Positions 8,148 to 17,869 of a DNA stretch of 37,914 nt are shown here, piece by piece. The notes beneath the pieces are model-generated. The model saw only the letters and a program-made list of their open reading frames with translations. It had not been told where the DNA came from and did not search any database. The stretch comes from a virus. The stretch's first letter is position 1, and each line of letters starts with the position of its first letter. Where the stretch lies: positions 1 to 37,914 of IMG/VR virus record IMGVR_UViG_3300021364_000067. One strand, 5' to 3'. The position numbers were made by a program, and so were the translations under genes.

Positions 8148-11100
8148 TTAATCTACTTCTAAAATTGGTTCTCCACTACCTCTACTACTATCAGATACTC
8201 TTAATGTATTCGGATTAGTTGTAAATGTTTGTACAGGTGAACCACCATCTAATGTGGTTGCTTGAGTTTGTTTTGAACCATTAAAATATGAATTTTCTAA
8301 ACCAGTTGTTAAATCACCAACATTTCTGTAATGTAATGGGAAATGTCCATCAAGTGGTGTAACTTGAGAAATATTACCACCAACAATTGGGTCAGATGAT
8401 TCTAATCCATTTGAGCCAGTAAATGGTAAAATATTTACAACTTGTTTATATTTTGTTTGAGTTACAAATTCTACACCTAACGATGGGTCATTAGAATTAA
8501 TATTTTGTGGTACATCTTCTGTATAAGATTGTTTTAATAAAAATACTTTTACTCTATCTTTTGTAATTGTATTGTTTACTAATCTTGTTCTAATCGAATA
8601 AGAACCACTTCCATATAAACCAAATCCAGCAACAGTTAGTGATTCGGGGTCCATACCTATTTGTTGATATTGTGTTGAATCGTATTGACCAGTTACAGAA
8701 CCAGTTATTTGTGCATTAACAGTAAATGAAATACCACCCATATCTGAACCAGAGTTTCTTGTTATAGTTCCTTCTAATGTTGTAGTATCTTCTGTTTGTA
8801 TAGTTCCTTCATAGTTGTCTTTTGTAGAAGTTATAATTACATCTGATTCTGCATCTACTGTACCTATATATTGTGGGTTTGTACCAACTAAGTTTACATC
8901 TTGTGATGCTGAGATAATCATATTGTATTGAGGATTATCCGATGTAACATTTACATCTTGTTCTACATCAATTGAAGATGTATAAGTTGGATAAAGACCA
9001 CTTGGTTTAGTCCACTTTGTTTTACTTCTTTCAAGAATATGTGGTTCAATTAATAAACCTTTTGCAACTTGTGCTCTTGCAGGTACTAAAGATTCTAATG
9101 TTTTGAAAAGTGATTTATCAATATATCTTACTAACTGAATATATTCATGTAAGTTAAGAGTATATCTACTAAAGTAATAATTTCTTAATGTTTTTAAATC
9201 TGAGTATTCATCTGAATATTCATCACCAGGATTACCAATATAGTTATCAATATTAAATTCACCCAATCCTTTTAAAATATCTAAATTGATTTCTTTAATT
9301 GGTGAAAAGAATAATCCTAATCTATTTGAATCAACAGGTGATTGGTCAAATGATTTTTTGGTTGCTCTTTGTCTATATGATAAATCAATTAATTTTGTTT
9401 GTGATTCAAATCTTACTTTATTTGCAAAATTAAATCCTGTTGATGGAACATTTGCAGTTACATCTCTATCATAAGGAGTGTATTGATATGGATAATCAGT
9501 AACACTACTAAAGTTTGATGCAGTAGAATAAGTTGTATAAGATGTTGTTAGAGCAACATTCTTAATTGCAGTATCACCACCACTATGTCTATTCTTTGGA
9601 TATTCAAAATCATTTCTAAATATTAAATCATGAGTAGATGCTGAAATATGGTTACCATCTATAGCATCTGGAAATAAAGTGTGGTTATCAACTCTTGATT
9701 CTGATAGTGGTGTTCTCCATAATCTAAATTCATCAATAGATGAAGTAGCGGTTCCAGCATCTCCACCAAGTGTTAGTTCACTACCACTCTTCCACGATGA
9801 AACACCTGAAATAGTTAAACTACCACTTACGTTTGTTCTGATTCTTTCTTGGAATCCTTCTTTTGCATAAATTGTAAATACATCATCTCCATCCGATACC
9901 TCTTTACTAACTACTACATGAGTATATTCATCATTAAAGAAAGAACCAGTATCAGTTGATGCGGAATATATTGTTCCACTACCACTAACTCTAAGTTCAA
10001 ATTTAGCCAAAGAACCAGTATCTTTTAATAAGTGTAATGACCAACCATCTGTTTGTAATAATCTTTGGTCTTGTCTATCTTGTGTATTAATTCTAAACTC
10101 TACAGCGTTTGGATAATCTGTACTTAAATCATTACTGAATTGTTTCCAAGGTACAGTTATAGCTGCACTATTATTTAAATTAATAGCGGCAGTTCTATCT
10201 TCAAATGTGTATTTAGTAGTACCAGATTGAGATGGGTCTTTAGGTCCTCCAAACTCCATTATCGTTAACAATGAAGCAGGTACACCATAACAACTCATAG
10301 CTGCATGAAGTGCTCTCTTTGTACCTTTGTGCTTATTAAGATATGGTAAGTTGTTTAGTAATCTTCTCCAAATTTCTTGTTGTCTATCTTTTGCACTTAA
10401 TGTTGATTTTTGTGAACCATCTTCTCTTAAATTTTTATTTTTATCCCAATATCCAAATGCATATTCCCATAATAACTGAGATTCTGCACCTGTATCTGCA
10501 TTGAATCCAAACGATTCTAATAGATGATAAACTAAATCACTATTGATTCCTTTATCAAACTTATGTTCTAATTTTTTAGACCTTGAAATTCCTTTGATGT
10601 GTGTATATAAAGTATCAAAGTGTTGACCAATCATATCAAAGAATAAAATAAACTCATCATTCTTATCATCAAGTTTAATGTACTCTGGTAAGTTATAAGA
10701 TAATCTTGATGTGTTATTATTATCATAGTAACGAGAAGATGATATGATATGAGAGTACCAACCTTGAGCCTCAATTGAACCCGTTGATAACAAACTACCA
10801 GTACCATTTGTTTTAGGATATGCAAGTGCATAACCATCAACACTTGTATCTATCGATGAACTTGTATATAAGAATTTTTCGAATGCATCGAATCCTTTCT
10901 TAACATCATTAATCTGTTTTTCTAACTTTGTTTTTTGATTTGTTAAAGATACAGTAGATTCTTTAGTATCTATTTCATCAATTTTATTTTGGTATATTTC
11001 TAACAATTCTACTTTATAGAAAAAGTTTGCACTTCTTTCTTCTGCAGATGAATACTTAACAAAATCTTCCCAATTATATTCTTTTAACCCAAATGGTAAA

Positions 11101-13733
11101 ACTAAATCACCACTACCACTATATTCTTCAAATACCTTTTCTTTTTGTTTTACAAAATCTATATCAAGATTTGATAAACTAAAATTACTTGATGATACAA
11201 ATTCATTTATTACTTCTGCAGATGTGTTTGAACCACTCGCAACCAAATCATCTAAAATTTGATATCCAATAGAATCGGTAACATTTAAATTAAAGTTTGG
11301 TGTTAATGGTGTACATAAATTAGAAAAATCTTCTGTTATTTCTATATCATCAATTAAAGGTACTGATTGTATTTTAGAAACCCAAAGTGTATCATTTGTT
11401 CCAATATTACGAGGAAGTGGTTCGTATAATTTTAAAACAAGTGATTTTTCTACATTTCTGTATTTAGTTTCATTTGTAGTTTCATCTGTATATTCTTCTG
11501 CAAATGTAGCGTTATCAATTGCCCAAGTAGAAATTAATTTATTATTACCATCTCCTAAGTGTAGGTAGTGTGTTAATAACTTCGAACTATTTTCTGTTAA
11601 TTTATTTGTATCAATATTTGATAAGAAGGCCTTTCTTAAATCTGCAATTACCTTTCCTCTTCTAAGTTTTAAATCTGCTTTATCAAATGTAATAGTAATT
11701 CTTTCTTCTTTACCCTCTGTTAATTCATCTCCTTCTGCATTAAATGGTATTAGTAATAAATCGAAAGATATAATATTTGCATTAGCATCAAGTCTATCAC
11801 CCGCCTTTCTTAAAACATCTTCTACATTAAATGTTGCTGCTCCTGCCTTTGAAAACTGACCTAAGAATGTTTGTGTCGTTCTCTTTCCAACAAATACATT
11901 AATATAATTTGTATTAATACTTTGCCAAGAGATTTTGAAAGGAACATCATATTCTTTAAAATCTGCACCTTTTATATTTTGTGGATACTTAACATGAGTA
12001 ATATCAGGACCAGGTATATAATTTTTAGATATAACATTAACTACTACCTTTTTATAATCACCACTCCCACCTCTTTCTGAAATAGGCTGTAAGTAAATTG
12101 TATATTGTCCAACTCCGTTTAAGAAATCACTTGGAGTTAGTATCAAAGAACCACTCCTTGCTATTTTTTTCTTATTGTTTCCTAATTGGAAAATAACATG
12201 GTCTGAATACGATGTTGTATAAGGAATTTTTAATGTTTCTAATTGTTTTAGATTACCACCTCCACCAATATTGTATGTTACACTATCGAAATCAACTCTA
12301 ATGTTTGGTTTCTGTGGGTCTGGTGGAAACTCTACTCTTGATGCCCTTACCTTAATAGTTTGATATAAATCTATTTTCTTAAAATCAGCATCAACGGAGT
12401 TTATACTATATTTTGGAGCTTTACTTAAAGAATCGGAATAATATTCATATTTTACATCGTGTGTATAATCAGAAATTCCAACACCTACAAACTTTATTGT
12501 TGGTGGTACTTTTGGATTATCAACTGAAATTGTTAACTTACCACTTGATGGTAAATTACCAGATTCACCCCAAGATGTAAAGTATTGTATAATACCCTCA
12601 CCTGCCAAATCACACTCTACATCAGTTACATATGGAATTGGTAATGGTGGTGGGTTTGTATCTTCTAAAGTAAATTGTAATGTTGCACTTGCAAAAGCAC
12701 TCTCTCTATCGTTTCCTTGTATGGTTACCCCTAAACCTTTTGTATCTAACTCAGAATCATATGGTCTTGCGAATAAACTTTTTGTGATACCATTAGAGGA
12801 AGATTTTTTTTCTATTACAAATGTATAATAATCAAATGAAATATTACCAAGAATTAATTCTGGTCTTGGAGCTATAGATGTTTGATAAACTGGTTGTGAA
12901 TATCCGAGATATATGTTTGGTATGGCCTGGTTTCCAAAACCAGATAATGCTAATGGAGTTGAACCAATGTTTCTAATTTCTGGTGTTAAATAATCACCAT
13001 AAGATTTTATAGCATCACCTGTTATAGAAACTCCAATGTTTTGAAAACTTGCTTCTTCTAAAATTACATCTGACTCTGGTAATAAATCTCTAATCGGTTT
13101 TATTTCTTGAGTTACTGTTTGTCTAAATGCGATTAAGGTATATTCTTCTTTAGATTTACCACTCGTATTATTAACACTAATTGTTGTTGGTGATAAAACT
13201 TCAGTTGCAGAAAATGAAATAGAATTTTTTTCTGTTTTTGTAAAGTTTTTTCCATTAACAAGAATTTGACCTATTCTTTTATTCGCATTTAAAGTTAATG
13301 TAATGGTTTTATTTTTTGCAGTTCTTTCAGGTACTTCATAAGAACAACTACCATCATCTACTGTTGCAAGTGGGTTGTAGTTTAATGAATTAGGGTCCAT
13401 ACAACCTCGTATGATATTAATTGGTGAACCATTACCACCAGTAGGTAATTGATTTGGGTTACCACCCTCATACAAATCATCTGGTTCAAATCTATTAGAA
13501 CCATTACCATATTGTTCATCAAACTTTCTAAAGTTTTCTAAATTATTTTGTGTTCTTAGATTTCCATCAATACCAATAGATACCGTACCATCCGAGTTAT
13601 AGACAACTTGAGATGCAACCACAGCATCACCAGGTTGTATAGGTGGTGGTGCTCCACCAGGATTTGAATCTAAAATCACTCTTGGTGTTCCAGATACATA
13701 ATCATCATATGGGTCTTTTACTCTAATATCCAT
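8148..13733 (-). CDS. Giant baseplate/tail protein with DDGSC repeat, P2-I-like and LamG-like regions
   Basis: The 1861-residue product is the largest here and ends the gp25-gp6 operon. In order: a Pro/Gly-rich start; one DDGSC repeat (110-132); a long beta-rich region; a helical segment around 1015-1170 with LNNLPYLNKHKGTKRAL, which recalls P2 gpI-like tail proteins that link baseplate and fibres; a concanavalin/LamG-like domain at about 1205-1350 (VEFRINTQDR, GWSLHLL, TLGGDAGTATSSIDEFRLWR); and near 1590-1660 three imperfect ~20-residue repeats (DVNVTSDNPQY, DVNLVGTNPQY, DVIITSTKDNY). LamG-like folds often bind glycans, so receptor contact is plausible. Its ATG overlaps the upstream stop as TAATG. 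It may replace gp7/gp10-type wedge parts, judged only by operon order. Domain calls are by eye. Confidence 0.8.
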   Translation of the reverse strand: MDIRVKDPYDDYVSGTPRVILDSNPGGAPPPIQPGDAVVASQVVYNSDGTVSIGIDGNLRTQNNLENFRKFDEQYGNGSNRFEPDDLYEGGNPNQLPTGGNGSPINIIRGCMDPNSLNYNPLATVDDGSCSYEVPERTAKNKTITLTLNANKRIGQILVNGKNFTKTEKNSISFSATEVLSPTTISVNNTSGKSKEEYTLIAFRQTVTQEIKPIRDLLPESDVILEEASFQNIGVSITGDAIKSYGDYLTPEIRNIGSTPLALSGFGNQAIPNIYLGYSQPVYQTSIAPRPELILGNISFDYYTFVIEKKSSSNGITKSLFARPYDSELDTKGLGVTIQGNDRESAFASATLQFTLEDTNPPPLPIPYVTDVECDLAGEGIIQYFTSWGESGNLPSSGKLTISVDNPKVPPTIKFVGVGISDYTHDVKYEYYSDSLSKAPKYSINSVDADFKKIDLYQTIKVRASRVEFPPDPQKPNIRVDFDSVTYNIGGGGNLKQLETLKIPYTTSYSDHVIFQLGNNKKKIARSGSLILTPSDFLNGVGQYTIYLQPISERGGSGDYKKVVVNVISKNYIPGPDITHVKYPQNIKGADFKEYDVPFKISWQSINTNYINVFVGKRTTQTFLGQFSKAGAATFNVEDVLRKAGDRLDANANIISFDLLLIPFNAEGDELTEGKEERITITFDKADLKLRRGKVIADLRKAFLSNIDTNKLTENSSKLLTHYLHLGDGNNKLISTWAIDNATFAEEYTDETTNETKYRNVEKSLVLKLYEPLPRNIGTNDTLWVSKIQSVPLIDDIEITEDFSNLCTPLTPNFNLNVTDSIGYQILDDLVASGSNTSAEVINEFVSSSNFSLSNLDIDFVKQKEKVFEEYSGSGDLVLPFGLKEYNWEDFVKYSSAEERSANFFYKVELLEIYQNKIDEIDTKESTVSLTNQKTKLEKQINDVKKGFDAFEKFLYTSSSIDTSVDGYALAYPKTNGTGSLLSTGSIEAQGWYSHIISSSRYYDNNNTSRLSYNLPEYIKLDDKNDEFILFFDMIGQHFDTLYTHIKGISRSKKLEHKFDKGINSDLVYHLLESFGFNADTGAESQLLWEYAFGYWDKNKNLREDGSQKSTLSAKDRQQEIWRRLLNNLPYLNKHKGTKRALHAAMSCYGVPASLLTIMEFGGPKDPSQSGTTKYTFEDRTAAINLNNSAAITVPWKQFSNDLSTDYPNAVEFRINTQDRQDQRLLQTDGWSLHLLKDTGSLAKFELRVSGSGTIYSASTDTGSFFNDEYTHVVVSKEVSDGDDVFTIYAKEGFQERIRTNVSGSLTISGVSSWKSGSELTLGGDAGTATSSIDEFRLWRTPLSESRVDNHTLFPDAIDGNHISASTHDLIFRNDFEYPKNRHSGGDTAIKNVALTTSYTTYSTASNFSSVTDYPYQYTPYDRDVTANVPSTGFNFANKVRFESQTKLIDLSYRQRATKKSFDQSPVDSNRLGLFFSPIKEINLDILKGLGEFNIDNYIGNPGDEYSDEYSDLKTLRNYYFSRYTLNLHEYIQLVRYIDKSLFKTLESLVPARAQVAKGLLIEPHILERSKTKWTKPSGLYPTYTSSIDVEQDVNVTSDNPQYNMIISASQDVNLVGTNPQYIGTVDAESDVIITSTKDNYEGTIQTEDTTTLEGTITRNSGSDMGGISFTVNAQITGSVTGQYDSTQYQQIGMDPESLTVAGFGLYGSGSYSIRTRLVNNTITKDRVKVFLLKQSYTEDVPQNINSNDPSLGVEFVTQTKYKQVVNILPFTGSNGLESSDPIVGGNISQVTPLDGHFPLHYRNVGDLTTGLENSYFNGSKQTQATTLDGGSPVQTFTTNPNTLRVSDSSRGSGEPILEVD
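13338..13406 (-). repeat. DDGSC repeat in the 1861-residue protein
   Basis: Codes for GCMDPNSLNYNP followed by DDGSCSY, a 23-residue Cys-bracketed repeat. It is the third copy in two neighbouring genes; the other two are at 14432-14500 and 14525-14593. The DNA of this copy and of 14432-14500 is closely similar over NYNP, which suggests recent duplication between genes. Confidence 0.85.
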
Positions 13734-15598
13734 TATTTATAATTCCTATTTGGTACTGGTCTATCTACTCTATCACCAGGATTAGTAAATGGGTTAACTT
13801 CTTCTATATTATCTTCAAACATTACATCATCTCGATTAAAACCTCCACCACCTCCACCGCCAGAGCCAGTAGAACTTCCACCTCCTATTGGGGTATTATC
13901 ACTTGGTTCATCTCTTTCAGTTACACATGGTCCAAGTTTAATAATTTTCATTCCCATAATTTCAGAAATAGTTCCTTCTTGTGCACATAATGTAATTTCA
14001 CCACCAGCTGGTATTTCTCTTGATGTTTTTAAATTTCCTAATTCATCTTTGTAGGTTACAGTTATAGATTGTCCTCTAAAAACATCATCTTCAACTTCAT
14101 CATAAAAATATCTTCCTGTTGTGAAGGTGTTTGCTCTATATTCCGTATTAAAGAAATCATTACCCTCTTCGGGTCTACCTCCACTATAAATATAATTTTT
14201 AATAGTAAGGTTTTTGATACGATATAACGATGTAGTCTTTTTTCTTAGTTCTTTTGGATACTCTCTAACATCACCAACAAAAGAAACTTTACCTACTTGA
14301 TGTACAACTGTAAATGAATCAAACTCAATACCTTTTTTGTTTCTTACAACACCGTCTTTATCAGTATAATCAATTTCTCCAATATCAGACCAAATATAAT
14401 ATTTTTTCTTAACTATTTTTACTTGTTCTTCATATTCACAACTTCCATCATCAATATTTGCCTGTGGATTATAGTTTAATGAATTAGGGTCTGTACATCC
14501 ATAGATATTTTTTTCTTCTTCATCGTATAAACAACTACCATCATCTTCTGTTGCCTCAGGATTATAATTTTTAGATTCGGGGTCTGTACAACCTCTTACA
14601 ACACCACTTACATCATCTGGTATATCAGATTCATAAATGTTACCAGATGTAGTTGTTTTTAAAATATTTTTTACAGCATCTAAAGTAATCTGTTCTTCTT
14701 TTGTTAAAATATTATCTTTTATAATATCTCTTTTAAATAAAAATTTATCGATAATATTAAGTAAAGAAGTTTCTAAATCATTTTGTAATTCTTTTAATGA
14801 AAGTTCAATACATTCTTTTTTGTTGTTAAGTGGTTTACCATAATTTAAATTATTTACATCCCAACCATAGCCATCTACATAATATTTTATAGATTCAATC
14901 CACTTATCTCTAAGTTTTAATAAAAATTCATCAAAGTTATTTATTTTAAATTCTTTCTGAATTAATTTAATATATTTTAAGCCATCAGATTCTTTTCCTT
15001 TTATTAGAGTAATATAATCTTTTATGTTTTGTACCTTTACACTATCAATATATTCTCTAATGTTGTATATTACATCATCCCTAAAATATTTTTCATCAGT
15101 AAATACAGAATACCTTTTTTCTAAATCTTTATCTGCAGCTTTATTTTTTAAAGGTAATAATCTAACCTCTGTTCTTGATGGTGATATCTCATGTATCCAA
15201 ACTTTATCATTTGGTAATTCAGAACCTATCCTTCTATTAAGAAAAGTAATCTGAGTTTTGAATACTCCCATGTTATATCCCGAATCAATGATAAGTTGCT
15301 GTAAATCAACAACATAATCATCTGAATCATTCATTGTGTTTGAATATGGGTTACGAGGTAGGTTAATAAAATATTTTTTATAATCTTCATCTTCAACAGA
15401 AATATATCTTACCAACTTTCCATCTTCACCTTGAGGCAATTGATTTCCACTTGAATCATAAAGTATGAACTCAATCATATCTTCACAGCCCAATCCATAG
15501 GTTGCTTTAGTTAATTCCTTTTCAAAGATTTTCCTATCTTCAGATTCAACTAAATATCCCTTTCGGTCTACTATTTCTTTAAAGTCTTTAATTGCCAT
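13733..15598 (-). CDS. Baseplate/tail structural protein with two DDGSC repeats
   Basis: The 621-residue product has an N-terminal domain of about 150 residues (start MAIKDFKEIVDRKGYLVESE), a helical, Lys-rich middle to ~330, two DDGSC repeats (336-358 and 367-389, each GCTDP..NYNP..DDGSC), a beta region, and a tail with a run of seven Gly followed by a flexible acidic end. I do not recognise a named T4 homologue. Its operon place between gp6-side genes and the giant protein makes it a baseplate or tail component. The DDGSC module occurs in Bacteroidetes secreted proteins, often as tandem calcium-binding-like units, so these copies may aid surface attachment or folding. TAATG overlap couples it to the next gene. 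Confidence 0.75.
   Translation of the reverse strand: MAIKDFKEIVDRKGYLVESEDRKIFEKELTKATYGLGCEDMIEFILYDSSGNQLPQGEDGKLVRYISVEDEDYKKYFINLPRNPYSNTMNDSDDYVVDLQQLIIDSGYNMGVFKTQITFLNRRIGSELPNDKVWIHEISPSRTEVRLLPLKNKAADKDLEKRYSVFTDEKYFRDDVIYNIREYIDSVKVQNIKDYITLIKGKESDGLKYIKLIQKEFKINNFDEFLLKLRDKWIESIKYYVDGYGWDVNNLNYGKPLNNKKECIELSLKELQNDLETSLLNIIDKFLFKRDIIKDNILTKEEQITLDAVKNILKTTTSGNIYESDIPDDVSGVVRGCTDPESKNYNPEATEDDGSCLYDEEEKNIYGCTDPNSLNYNPQANIDDGSCEYEEQVKIVKKKYYIWSDIGEIDYTDKDGVVRNKKGIEFDSFTVVHQVGKVSFVGDVREYPKELRKKTTSLYRIKNLTIKNYIYSGGRPEEGNDFFNTEYRANTFTTGRYFYDEVEDDVFRGQSITVTYKDELGNLKTSREIPAGGEITLCAQEGTISEIMGMKIIKLGPCVTERDEPSDNTPIGGGSSTGSGGGGGGGFNRDDVMFEDNIEEVNPFTNPGDRVDRPVPNRNYK
14432..14593 (-). repeat. 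Two tandem DDGSC repeats
   Basis: Two 23-residue units (14525-14593 and 14432-14500) separated by eight residues. Both read GCTDP, NYNP, then DDGSC plus an aromatic. Pairs of Cys at fixed places in each unit could form a disulfide. The unit is known from Bacteroidetes surface proteins and is seen in some marine viruses. Confidence 0.85.
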
Positions 15599-15600
15599 AA

Positions 15601-16809
15601 TTAATTACTATTTAAATATCTTTGGTAAAGTTTATCTCCACCATTGAAATCATAAACTGCATAACATAATTGTTTGCCCACTAAATGAGTTAGATAACCT
15701 CTTAAATTACTTTTTGGTAATACACCCATTTGATGTGCCATCCACTCAGTCCAAGGCTTAACAAAGAAGTTTACAATAGGTGAATATTGTGGTTTTCTTC
15801 TCATAAACTCTACAACTTTTCTTGCCCACATTTGATAACCAATTACCAATCTTGGGTCTTTATCAAACATCATATCACCATACCTTTCATCCGCATCCCA
15901 AATAAGTTGTGGGATAAATCCTTGATGATAAAGTTCATTACAAATAATTTTTTTCTTTTTAGAATTTGCTGCTGTAGTAGCTGTATTCTGAGCTGCCTTC
16001 ACTTGTTGTTCCATTGTTTTCAATTGAGCTTCAAACACCTTTGAGTTTGTTTCAATTGTTTGTTGTAGTGTTTCGTTTGCCGCTTGTAATGATTTAACAA
16101 TTTCTTTTTCAGCATCTAACTGAGATTGTAGTGTTTCTTTTTGTGCTTCCAATCCTCTTGATTGTGCGGTTAATGAAACTCTTTCAATACCCTCTCTCGT
16201 ACCTTTGATTACCGCATTTTGGAAATCTAAAGATAACTCACCAAATCGTGTTGTTAGTTCTTGTAGTTGTAATTCTTGTTGTGATAATTGTGTTTCTAAT
16301 GAAACTATTCTTTGATTTAAAACCTCAACATCTCCTTCTAAAGTTTCTACATTTGATAATAACTCATCTCTTTCATTCGATACTGTTTGTAATTCTTGAT
16401 TTAAATTAGTTATTTCTTGAAGTTTTTTATTGTATAAAGTTTCTAAAACATACTTTTCACCTTTCGGTTTTTGTTTTTTAAGAAGTTCATCAACTTCAAC
16501 ATCAATTGCCTTAACCAATTCATCTTTATCATAATTTGGTCTTTCAGCTTTAATTACAGATTCTCCTCCAAATGTTTCTTGGTTTGGATTTATTTCATCA
16601 TCTCTATAAACCAAATCTTCCTTTAGTTTATCTTTGACTTGTTTACCTGTAATTTTTTCTTCACCAAATGGTTTTGGAGATTTTGGTAATGGTTTGATTT
16701 CATTACCATCTTTTCTACGCACAACGATTTTACCAGAGTCATCTCTACGAACTCCTCTGTCTCCTTTTTTGACTAACTCGTCTATTCTAAATTTATCGTT
16801 TAAAGCCAT
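15601..16809 (-). CDS. Coiled-coil structural protein with a C-terminal globular domain
   Basis: The 402-residue product has a charged, Lys/Arg-rich N-terminus (RRDDSGKIVVRRKDG), a long coiled coil at about 115-285 full of Gln/Glu/Leu heptads (QTVSNERDELLSNVETLEGD and similar), and a globular end of ~115 residues starting at CNELYHQGFIPQLIWDADER with several Trp and Tyr. The end resembles small domains on tail proteins of large phages with a Cys and a GFIP-like turn. A trimeric rod or tape-like spacer is possible. It lies two bases after the gene upstream, inside the gp25-gp6 operon. Its exact place in the tail is not known. Confidence 0.72.
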   Translation of the reverse strand: MALNDKFRIDELVKKGDRGVRRDDSGKIVVRRKDGNEIKPLPKSPKPFGEEKITGKQVKDKLKEDLVYRDDEINPNQETFGGESVIKAERPNYDKDELVKAIDVEVDELLKKQKPKGEKYVLETLYNKKLQEITNLNQELQTVSNERDELLSNVETLEGDVEVLNQRIVSLETQLSQQELQLQELTTRFGELSLDFQNAVIKGTREGIERVSLTAQSRGLEAQKETLQSQLDAEKEIVKSLQAANETLQQTIETNSKVFEAQLKTMEQQVKAAQNTATTAANSKKKKIICNELYHQGFIPQLIWDADERYGDMMFDKDPRLVIGYQMWARKVVEFMRRKPQYSPIVNFFVKPWTEWMAHQMGVLPKSNLRGYLTHLVGKQLCYAVYDFNGGDKLYQRYLNSN

Positions 16810-16810
16810 T

Positions 16811-17869
16811 TTACTTCTCTACGGTGAAAGTTAAATCCTTATCAGTAAAGTATTCAATTACACCACTTCTATTTACTTTTATTTCTATATAGTAATCTCT
16901 GTTGTATTCAAAGTTACTTAAATTTAATTTAAAATAATTACCATTTGAATCACAACTTACTTTTGTGTAATTATCATTAAAAGGAATTACTACCTCATCT
17001 GTAATCGCATCTTTAATTTGATAATAAGTTGTTGATGGTAAATAATATACATCCGTATAAGCATATCGATTGGTGTAAGTTTTAAGAGGATATTTCTCTC
17101 TTCCGAAAACTCTGATTGTAGGTTTACTTCCTCGTTTGTATCTTACTTTTAATCTCTTAAATGTGATATGAATATCATCGGCAGTTAATGCACTAAGAGA
17201 GCCAGTAGAGAAAGAAGAATCATCCCAACCAATTCTTAACTTCGGTTGGTATATAGTATTTGTTTCTTTTGAAAAGAACTTTAATTGTCCGTAATCTGTT
17301 GTATTGTTTTCTAAAGTTGAATCGTGTTTTATAATCCATCCTTCATTTGGTATAGAACCACTAATCCAAGAATTAAGTGAAGTTAAAACATTCATTTCAA
17401 TATCACTTGTTTCATATGAAAATGATTGTGATGCAGCTGAACCTGTGTACCAAGTTCCGCCTTTACCATTAAATGAACCTGTTGTTCCCGATGAAAATCC
17501 ACCACCTAACCAACTTGAAGTAGTTCTCTTTTCCCAAGAACACCCATCTACTGAGATTTCATCAAATCGAGTACCAATACCCATATCCCAAGATTGAGAA
17601 ACAGGATAAGCATATATTGTATAATCAGTTGGAATCTCACTTGATTCACATTCTTTTAAAATAAGATGTGCAGAACTCATTGAGATTTCACCACTTGCTA
17701 TAGATTCTGATATAGAGTTTGTATTAAATTTAATTAAACTTCTAGCAGTATCCTTTAAGTTACCATAGTAAGTTTTTGATACTTCTAATATCTCATCCAA
17801 ACCAGTATTTTGAGTTGGTTGTTGTAAATAAATCGATGTGTCTTTTGATGCTGTTACAAAGTAATACAT
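16811..17869 (-). CDS. Structural protein with DNRLRE-like beta domain
   Basis: The 352-residue product begins with KDTSIYLQQPTQNTGLDEIL and later ARSLIKFN, then repeated Ser/Gly/Trp-rich strands (SVDGCSWEKRTTSSW, SYETSDIEMNV, TSLNSWISGS). That order matches the beta-sandwich often called DNRLRE, found in carbohydrate-binding and surface proteins. The second half (HITFKRLKVRYKRGSKPTIR) looks like another beta domain. It lies directly after gp6 with a TAATG overlap, so it is probably attached to the wedge and could contact host glycans. The fold assignment is from pattern only. Confidence 0.7.
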   Translation of the reverse strand: MYYFVTASKDTSIYLQQPTQNTGLDEILEVSKTYYGNLKDTARSLIKFNTNSISESIASGEISMSSAHLILKECESSEIPTDYTIYAYPVSQSWDMGIGTRFDEISVDGCSWEKRTTSSWLGGGFSSGTTGSFNGKGGTWYTGSAASQSFSYETSDIEMNVLTSLNSWISGSIPNEGWIIKHDSTLENNTTDYGQLKFFSKETNTIYQPKLRIGWDDSSFSTGSLSALTADDIHITFKRLKVRYKRGSKPTIRVFGREKYPLKTYTNRYAYTDVYYLPSTTYYQIKDAITDEVVIPFNDNYTKVSCDSNGNYFKLNLSNFEYNRDYYIEIKVNRSGVIEYFTDKDLTFTVEK

